From the NCBI RefSeq assembly GCF_000499385.1, contig NW_013654641.1, positions 2,501 through 16,359 on the forward strand: a stretch of 13,859 nt of DNA, read 5' to 3'. Below are positions 8,459-13,859 of this stretch, piece after piece; position 1 is the stretch's first letter, and the number at the start of each line of letters is the position of its first letter. The stretch is from Eimeria necatrix (taxonomy: Eukaryota; Apicomplexa; Conoidasida; Eucoccidiorida; Eimeriidae). The notes below the pieces were generated by a model. The model did not search any database and had not been told where the DNA came from. It worked only from the letters and a program-made list of their open reading frames with translations. A program made the position numbers and the translations under genes.

Positions 8459-8532
8459 GCCTGCAGCGGCTGGTTAGCAGGCGCAGCGGTAGCAGCAGCT
8501 TCTGCAGCAGCACACTCGGCGGTGGTCCCCAT
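6787..8532 (-). CDS. TMEM163/CDF-like six-helix membrane protein with Gly-Pro-rich insert
   Basis: The protein has about 581 residues from the ATG at 8532. The frame stays open upstream to a TAG at 8695-8697, but with only non-ATG starts, so the N-terminus or a 5' exon is uncertain. Predicted helices are TM1 (about 92-115), TM2 (about 119-142, ending SAVVLWRF), TM3 (about 293-313, LVGFVLLLSGLWVCLHS), TM4 (about 348-364), TM5 (about 384-403) and TM6 (about 553-570, before GLRIS). The order and local patterns match my memory of TMEM163, a zinc transporter related to the cation diffusion facilitators: LLDAAASAVVLWRF in TM2, D379 before TM5, and YDSLAALF leading into TM6. Of the two metal-binding Asp residues I recall in TM2 of TMEM163, only D134 is present; the other position is Gly or Ala. 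Ala, Gln and Glu runs fill the N-terminus and the TM2-TM3 loop, and Gly-Pro repeats (about 406-547) fill the TM5-TM6 loop. A divalent-metal transport role is inferred. It could instead be another small multi-helix family. Confidence 0.7.
6903..7325. repeat. GGGGCCCC array with 12- and 15-base spacing in the membrane-protein gene
   Basis: From 7032 to 7152 the G/C switch points are spaced alternately 12 and 15 bases, a 27-bp (nine-residue) period over ten positions. From about 7245 to 7325 the spacing is mostly 12. It encodes GPP, GGP and EGPP units on the minus strand. Spacing in multiples of three supports its being coding. Confidence 0.85.
7695..7742. repeat. (CAG)7(CTG)9 inverted repeat
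   Basis: A CAG run switches to CTG without a gap. On the minus strand it encodes one Ala run before EAVVEKREQ, using GCA codons on one side of the switch and GCT on the other. Confidence 0.85.
7857..7904. repeat. Perfect 48-bp (CAG)8(CTG)8 palindrome
   Basis: Eight CAG units are followed directly by eight CTG units. On the minus strand it encodes 16 Ala as eight GCA then eight GCT, followed by DKEVED. The DNA is fully self-complementary, so it can form a hairpin, yet the protein reads as a simple Ala run. Confidence 0.9.
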
Positions 8533-8598
8533 TATTTCGGGCCTTTCAGTCGACTCAGCTGCTGTTGCTGCTGTGGCTGCTGCTGCCGCAGCTGCACC

Positions 8599-8629
<31 letters not shown>

Positions 8630-8710
8630 GCTGTTGCTGCTGACCAGTCCTCCCTGTGCTGCTCCCCACCTGACAAACAGCAGACGCTCCTGGACTATGG
8701 CGATGAATTC

Positions 8711-8740
8711 TGCCACTGCTGCCGCTGTTGCTGCTGCTGC

Positions 8741-8799
<59 letters not shown>

Positions 8800-8817
8800 C
8801 TGCCGCTGCAGCTGCAG
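8711..8817. repeat. Mixed CTG/TTG triplet array
   Basis: CTG units are interrupted regularly by TTG, giving CAG/CAA on minus. The interruptions suggest an older, more stable tract than the pure ones. Confidence 0.85.
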
Positions 8818-9470
8818 AACGCCACCGCGCGAAACAGCCACAGGAAGATGGAGAATCAATATGTGCCCCTCTAACTGTTCATCCTGCCACTGTTTTTAAT
8901 ATTGCTGCTGCTGCTGCTGCTGCCGCTGCTGCTGCTGCTGCTAGTTCTGTGGCAGCTATTGCTGCTAACGCCGAGTGCTCGTGCTGCAGCAGCTGCTGAC
9001 CTCGTACCTCCTGCTGCTGCTGCTGCGCCTGTTGGTGAGTCATCCAGTCTTCAAACTGTAGCTGCGCTGGGAGCAGCAGCAGCAGCAACTTTAGCAAGCG
9101 CAGCAGCAGGAGCTGTTAGTCAAGCTGCTCCCGTTCCCCTGCTGCTGCTGCTGCTGCTGGCGCTGCTGTCGGGGTTTTAAAGGAAAGATATATTATGTCT
9201 TCCATGATAACTGCATTGGCGATTCGTTCCTGCTGCTGTTGCTGCTGCTGTTTGAGTTGGCGGCTATTAACCTGACCAGTGACGAGACTGGCAGCAGCAG
9301 CAGCAGCAGCAGCGGCAAGAGCTGCAGCAGAGGTAGCAGCAGCAGAGCGGCAGCTCCGCCTGTAACAGTGGGCGTTTTGCCAACTGCTTTGAGGTGTTTA
9401 AGTTTAAAAAAAGAAGCTCAGCTTGGACGGCGGAAGGAAGCCGGGCGGGGGCAGCTGGTGACGAGCGGTT

Positions 9471-9502
<32 letters not shown>

Positions 9503-9948
9503 GCTGCTGCTGCTGCTGCTGCGCGCCTGGGGAGCCAGGGGCTGCTGTAGGACGTTACGCCCGGAGCCCGGTGAGGCCCTTGGGTTTTTTAATGTGCTGT
9601 TTAATCTTCTGCATCAGGGACGCTGCAGCTGCAGCAGGAAGACTGCTGCTGCTGCAGGAGCAGCAGCAGCAGCGACCCCCAGCAGCAGCTGGTGCAGCAC
9701 AATACATGCGCGACTCGGCCTGCCAATGCTTCACCATTGAAGCAGCAGAAACGGCTCAAGAGAGCCGTTTAAGAGGAGAATTGGCGTTTTAGCAGGAGGA
9801 TTGGCAGCAGCAGCAGCAGCAGCTGCAGCAGCAGCTGCAGCAGCAGCAGCGGCAGCAGGCCTTGGCGTCTTCGCGGGCTGCGGCAGTAGTACGTGCGGCA
9901 GGCACTCTGTCGCACCGGAGGAGCGGCGGCTGGAGTGAAACAAGCAAT

Positions 9949-9951
<3 letters not shown>

Positions 9952-9996
<45 letters not shown>
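9952..9996. repeat. Pure (CAG)15 tract
   Basis: Fifteen uninterrupted CAG units lie upstream of the SPX-RING start codon, probably in its 5' untranslated region or promoter. Confidence 0.85.
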
Positions 9997-9998
<2 letters not shown>

Positions 9999-10071
9999 GC
10001 AGCTAACCTCAACGGAGCAGAGCCTCGGCGCTCTGCCCCCTGCATGCCCCTCTACTGGCTTCGGGCTTCCC

Positions 10072-10104
<33 letters not shown>

Positions 10105-10237
10105 CGTAGCAGAGGAGCCGGAGGCCCGGGGCGCCGCCTTCAGCAGCAGCAGCAGCAGCGGTCTGCTGCGCCTGAGCAGCAGCAGCGCCGGGCGCAGCTG
10201 CAGCGGCGCCCGCAGCAAGAGCGGCCCCGCCGCGCCG

Positions 10238-10318
10238 GCCGCAGCAGCAGCAGCAGCAGCATTAGCCGCAGCAGCTGCAGCAGCAGCAGCAGCAGCAGCC
10301 GCAGCAGCAGCAGCAGCC

Positions 10319-10361
<43 letters not shown>
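10238..10361. repeat. CAG-rich leader just before the SPX start codon
   Basis: About 120 bases of CAG units with CCG and ATT interruptions end one base before the ATG at 10363. If transcribed, it would form a structured 5' leader that could affect translation of the SPX-RING message. Confidence 0.7.
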
Positions 10362-10362
<1 letters not shown>

Positions 10363-10363
<1 letters not shown>

Positions 10364-11310
10364 TGAAGTTTGGAAAGAACATCCGGAGGGAGGCGTGGGC
10401 TTGCCAGCGCTTTCACTTTCTGGATTACAAAAAGCTGAAGAAAAGAATAAAAGCTGCTGCTGCGCTGCTGCGGCAGCGGCGCTATGCTGCTTGTGTTGCT
10501 GCGCTGCAGCTGTTCTTCGAGGACTTGGAGGCGGAGCTTGCTGCAGTGCGGGACGAGTACGCGCAGGAGCTGCAGCAGCTGCAGCAGCAGCAGCAGCTGC
10601 TGCAGCGCGAGTTCCTGCAGCAGCAGCACGCCCCCCCGAGCGCCCTCCGCCAGCAGCAGCAGCAGCAGCAGCAGCAAGATGGCAAGCGCGGGCTGGCGGA
10701 AGGAGAAGCTGCTGAGGCAGGTCCTGGCGCTGCAGAAGCGGGGCGGTGTGCTGCTGCTGCTGCTGCTGCAGCAGCTGCTGCTGCTCCTGCAGGCTCCTGG
10801 GCTGCGGCGCTGCAGCAGCTGCCTCCAGAGACCCGCAGCAGACTTGCTGCTGCTACTTCTCTTGAAGAAGTACTTGCTGTGCTGCAGTCCGAAGGATATG
10901 CTTCTGGAGGGAAAGCTGCTGCAGGCGAAGCAGCAGCAGCAGCGGAAACGGGTGCAGCAGCACCTGCTGCGGCGGAGTCGGGTGCAGCAGCAGCAGCTGC
11001 TGCTGCAGGGACTTCTCGGGAGGAGCTGCTTCTGAGGCCTGGAGAGAAACCTGCAGCAGCAGCAGCAGCAGCAGCAGGCGGCGCACCCTTCGACAAGTCC
11101 GAAGCAGCAGCAGCAGCAGCTGCAGCCGCCGAGCCAGCAGCAGCAGCAGCAGAGCCAAGCGGCGCAGCAGCAGCAGCAGCAGCAGCAAACGCTTTGGACT
11201 CTCTAATTCGTTTCTGCAGAAGACTGCAGGAAGCTTCTAAGGGCTGCCGCGATCTTCGGAAATTCATAATTTGGAATACTGTCGCTATCGTCAAAATTAC
11301 CAAGAAAAGG

Positions 11311-11356
<46 letters not shown>

Positions 11357-11371
11357 CTGTCGAGTGTGCTG

Positions 11372-11406
<35 letters not shown>

Positions 11407-11869
11407 CTGTCGAGTGTGCTGCGCTGCTGCTGCTCCGTCTGTCGAGTGTGCTATGGTGCTGGTGCCGCTGCTGCGGAGTGTGCTGTGCTGGTGCCGCTGC
11501 TGCTGTTGAGTGTGCTGTGCTGCTGCTGCTGTTGCTGCTGCCGAGCGTGCTGCGCTGCTGCTGCTGCTGCTGTCGAGTGCGCTGTACTGCTGCTGCTGCT
11601 GCCGTCGAGTGTGCCATGCTGCTGTTGCTGCTGTCAAGTGTACTGCGCTGCTGCTGTTGCTGCTGCCGAGTGTGCTGTGCTGCTGCTGCTGTTGTCGAGT
11701 GCGCCCTAATTCTGAATGTGCTGCTGCTGTCGAGTGTGCTGCGCTGCTGCTGCTGCTGCTGTTGTTCGCGCTGCGGGGTCTTTTATGGCTGCTGCTGCTG
11801 CGGAGGCTGTTGCTGCTGCTGCTGAGGAGGAGACCGAGGAGGGTCATGCTGACTCAGAGTTTGCATGGG

Positions 11870-11913
<44 letters not shown>

Positions 11914-12379
11914 AGAGGGACAGCAGCAGCAACTTCGTGTTTGTACCTGCGTGCTGGTGTTTGCGAGCAGGAAGAAGCTGCTGTGCACTTGCGAAGCGCC
12001 TGCAGCAGCAGCAGGCGCTCGTTTGTCCACGACTGCTGCTGCTGCTGCAGCGGCGGCTGCTGCGGGCGGCGGTGGGGGAGCAGCAGCAGCAGCAGCAGCA
12101 GCGATGGCAGCGAGGGGCAGCGGAGGAGCAGCAGGAGCAGCAGGAGCAACAGGGAGCCTGGGGGAAGCTGCGGAGGTTCCGACGGGGGGACACAGCAGCA
12201 GCAGCAGCAGCTTGAATCGCGCTGCTGCTGCTGCTGTGTCGCCGGGCGCAGTGGCTGCTGCGCTGCCGGGAGGCGCTGCTGCTGCTGCTGCTGCAGCAGC
12301 AGCAGCAGACCCGGCGCACCCGTGCCACGGCTGCTGCTTCCTGCAGGTGGCGGAGAGCCTGGCTGCGCCGGAGGCGGGA

Positions 12380-12421
<42 letters not shown>

Positions 12422-12455
12422 TCGACGACGTCGACGGCTCCGTCTGCGGGACCCC

Positions 12456-12494
<39 letters not shown>

Positions 12495-13067
12495 TAATGA
12501 CGGCGTGCTTCTCGTCTGCTGCTTCGGTGCTGCGGAGAGAAAGCTGGCACTCCTCGCTGGCGCTGCCGCACCTGCTGAGCTCCCTAGACACCCTAAGTGA
12601 TGCTGTGCTGCAGCAGCTAACTGGAGCCCCTCCTTCTCCGGAGAAGTATTTATGTCCCATTTGTTTAGATGTAGTGGAAGAGCCTGTGACTTTGCGGGCT
12701 TGCTGCCACAGGTTTTGCTTTTCTTGTCTTGCTGCTGCTGCTGCTGCCGGCAGCAGCAGCAGCAGCAGCAGCGCGGCCGCCTCCGGCCTCACGCGCTGCC
12801 CCTCCTGCAGAACCAACATCGTCCCGCTCGAGGACCCGCTGCCGCAGCACGAGCAGCAGCAGCAGCAGCTGCTGCAGCAGCAGCAGCAACACGCCACACA
12901 CCCCAGAGGCCTCCCACAACCCACCGGCGACTACAACTGCAGCAGCAGCAGCAGCGGCAGCAGCAACGGCAGCAACACCAGCAGCAGCAAGAGCCCCCGG
13001 CTCGCGTCGGAGCCGCGAGACGCAGCGCCAGCGCAACACGGCTTCTCCCACGCAGCAGCCCGCGCGC

Positions 13068-13108
<41 letters not shown>

Positions 13109-13174
13109 GAGGGCCCCCAGGGGCCTGCCAGGGACGGCGGCAACGGCCCAGCAGTAGGCCCGGAGGACAGCGCT

Positions 13175-13221
<47 letters not shown>

Positions 13222-13667
13222 TGGAGCCCCTCCTTCTCCGGAGAAGTATTTATGTCCCATTTGTTTAGATGTAGTGGAAGAGCCTGTGACTTTGCGGGCT
13301 TGCTGCCACAGGTTTTGCTTTTCTTGTCTTGCTGCTGCTGCTGCTGCCGGCAGCAGCAGCAGCAGCAGCAGCGCGGCCGCCTCCGGCCTCACGCGCTGCC
13401 CCTCCTGCAGAACCAACATCGTCCCGCTCGAGGACCCGCTGCCGCAGCACGAGCAGCAGCAGCAGCAGCTGCTGCAGCAGCAGCAGCAACACGCCACACA
13501 CCCCAGAGGCCTCCCACAACCCACCGGCGACTACAACTGCAGCAGCAGCAGCAGCGGCAGCAGCAACGGCAGCAACACCAGCAGCAGCAAGAGCCCCCGG
13601 CTCGCGTCGGAGCCGCGAGACGCAGCGCCAGCGCAACACGGCTTCTCCCACGCAGCAGCCCGCGCGC

Positions 13668-13708
<41 letters not shown>

Positions 13709-13774
13709 GAGGGCCCCCAGGGGCCTGCCAGGGACGGCGGCAACGGCCCAGCAGTAGGCCCGGAGGACAGCGCT

Positions 13775-13824
<50 letters not shown>

Positions 13825-13859
13825 GCCTAGTGCTGCTGCTGCGCGGCCTCCAAGGCCTG
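10363..13859 (+). CDS. SPX-RING protein, putative E3 ubiquitin ligase (two exons, 3' partial)
   Basis: My model joins exon 1 (10363-11309) to exon 2 (11971-13859), which stays open at the window edge, giving at least 945 residues. Exon 1 is an SPX domain: it starts MKFGKNIRREAW, continues with DYKKLKKRIK (21-30), a helix around LFFEDLEAELAAVRDEY, and ends FIIWNTVAIVKITKKR (about 301-316). Y22, K26, K311, K314 and K315 fit the basic surface that binds inositol pyrophosphates in known SPX domains. The domain is about twice the usual length because of Ala and Gln runs. Exon 2 has low-complexity linkers, a helical stretch (LRRESWHSSLALPHLLSSLD), then C3HC4 RING fingers. SPX plus RING is the architecture of plant NLA/BAH1 ubiquitin ligases, which link phosphate status to transporter turnover; a similar role here is inferred. 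The ATG at 10363 is chosen because SPX domains begin at the N-terminus. A perfect in-frame 600-bp tandem duplication doubles the RING. The splice sites are predicted by phase only. Confidence 0.82.
11310..11970 (+). other. Predicted intron of the SPX-RING gene
   Basis: The donor is AAAAG|GTCTGC right after the SPX helix ending VKITKK. The acceptor is a T/G-rich stretch ending GCGAGCAG|GAAGAAG. The phases agree: AG from exon 1 and G from exon 2 make an Arg codon, and exon 2 then reads without stops to the edge. The exon 1 frame meets TAA at 11707. Other AG acceptors, such as CTTCCTGCAG at 12346, look good but are out of phase with this donor. Confidence 0.5.
11361..11770. repeat. 32-bp minisatellite with nested CTG units
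   Basis: Twelve copies of a CGAGTGTGCT-type core start at 11361, 11411, 11443, 11475, 11507, 11542, 11574, 11606, 11635, 11667, 11696 and 11731. Spacings are 50, 32, 32, 32, 35, 32, 32, 29, 32, 29 and 35, so each departs from 32 by a multiple of three. The 32-bp period would break any reading frame, which agrees with an intron. Confidence 0.85.
12621..13220 (+). repeat. 600-bp tandem duplication, copy 1
   Basis: It begins CTGGAGCCCC after CAGCAGCTAA and ends in a CAG run. It encodes 200 residues: GAPPSPEK, the first RING, Gln, Ser and Ala runs and linkers. Confidence 0.93.
12653..12808 (+). other. RING finger 1 (C3HC4)
   Basis: Zinc ligands by codon start are Cys 12653 and 12662 (CPIC), Cys 12701, His 12707, Cys 12716 and 12725 (CCHRFCFSC), and Cys 12797 and 12806 (CPSC). 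Spacing C-x2-C, C-x-H-x2-C-x2-C, C-x2-C fits RING-HC. The 23-residue loop before CPSC is mostly Ala and Ser, a homopolymer insertion inside the RING. The second zinc ligand pair and the Ile after the first Cys suit E2 binding by family knowledge. Confidence 0.9.
13221..13820 (+). repeat. 600-bp tandem duplication, copy 2
   Basis: By line-by-line reading it is identical to copy 1, including every triplet tract. Divergence resumes at 13821 (CAGGGCC instead of CTGGAGC). The length is a multiple of three, so the frame is kept across the junction. Confidence 0.93.
13253..13408 (+). other. RING finger 2 (duplicate of RING finger 1)
   Basis: All eight zinc ligands are repeated exactly 600 bases after those of RING finger 1. 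If real, the protein has two identical RINGs 200 residues apart in the chain. Confidence 0.8.

Larger units (their letters stand above)
8533..10362. other. Divergent intergenic region, triplet-rich
   Basis: The region separates the minus-strand membrane-protein gene from the plus-strand SPX-RING gene and should hold both promoters. Long Gln, Ala, Ser and Leu frames cross it on both strands without family motifs. The plus frame that runs into the SPX start from 9862 is low-complexity, and SPX domains normally begin at the initiator Met, so I treat it as 5' untranslated. Short non-repeat segments (for example 9181-9290 and 9560-9620) show nothing I recognise. Confidence 0.65.

Noticed and set aside
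9862..10362. N-terminal extension of the SPX frame from 9862
   Set aside because: The frame is open, but its content is Gln, Arg, Ser and Ala repeats, and SPX domains start at the initiator Met. The MKFGK start at 10363 is preferred.
12347..12360. Acceptor CTTCCTGCAG|GTGG as the start of exon 2
   Set aside because: It looks like a good 3' splice site but is out of phase with the only plausible donor after the SPX helix (11309). A further exon cannot be excluded.
11716..12600. Plus-strand frame of 294 residues in another phase over exon 2
   Set aside because: It is rich in Ser, Cys and Gln repeats and ends in TGA before the RING. The phase that contains the RING is open through the same stretch.
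12652..13830. Plus-strand frame with MSHLFRCSGRACDF repeated twice
   Set aside because: This is the RING segment read in the wrong phase. Only the phase giving CPIC, CCHRFCFSC and CPSC makes a known domain.
1..13859. CRISPR array, insertion sequence, or bacterial operon
   Set aside because: The repeats are microsatellites and minisatellites without unique spacers, there is no transposase or reverse transcriptase motif, and the gene structure and repeats are those of a eukaryote.

Overview
The window looks like nuclear DNA of a coccidian apicomplexan, most likely Eimeria. The reasons are a huge density of CAG/CTG trinucleotide tracts that run through genes as long runs of Ala, Gln or Ser, interstitial telomere-type repeats (CCCTAAA/TTTAGGG), GGGGCCCC-type arrays translated as Gly-Pro-rich segments, and AT-rich islands between genes. 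The species is not settled by the sequence. Almost every long reading frame here is an artefact of the trinucleotide tracts. Three genes stand out because non-repetitive family motifs fall in order in a single frame.

Layout. 1-1741 has no gene I can support: AT-rich arrays, a T-rich tract, a perfect 10-bp GGGGGCCCCT array and copies of a 12-bp palindrome. 1742-4084 (minus) is an uninterrupted PP2C-type Ser/Thr phosphatase of 780 residues with every metal-binding motif present. 4085-6786 is intergenic and holds palindrome copies, three telomere-like arrays, triplet tracts and an AT-rich island. 6787-8532 (minus) encodes a six-helix membrane protein that I match to the TMEM163/cation-diffusion-facilitator group, with a Gly-Pro segment of about 140 residues between helices 5 and 6. 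8533-10362 is a triplet-rich divergent intergenic region. 10363 to the window end (plus) is a two-exon SPX-RING gene. Exon 1 (10363-11309) is an SPX domain. A 661-bp intron carries a 32-bp minisatellite. Exon 2 (11971 onward) carries the RING finger and stays open to the edge.

The most notable structure is in that last gene: a perfect 600-bp tandem duplication (12621-13220 and 13221-13820) that keeps the frame and gives two identical C3HC4 RING fingers. The second is a 12-bp palindrome, GTGTACGTACAC, present six times exactly and several times with changes, only outside the coding regions. The duplication may be a recent event or an assembly error. The palindrome may be a cis-regulatory site or part of a dispersed repeat.

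The three genes do not form an operon, and I see no shared pathway. The SPX-RING protein suggests inositol-pyrophosphate/phosphate-linked ubiquitylation, the TMEM163-like protein suggests zinc or other divalent metal transport, and the PP2C suggests protein dephosphorylation. All three roles are inferred from family membership.
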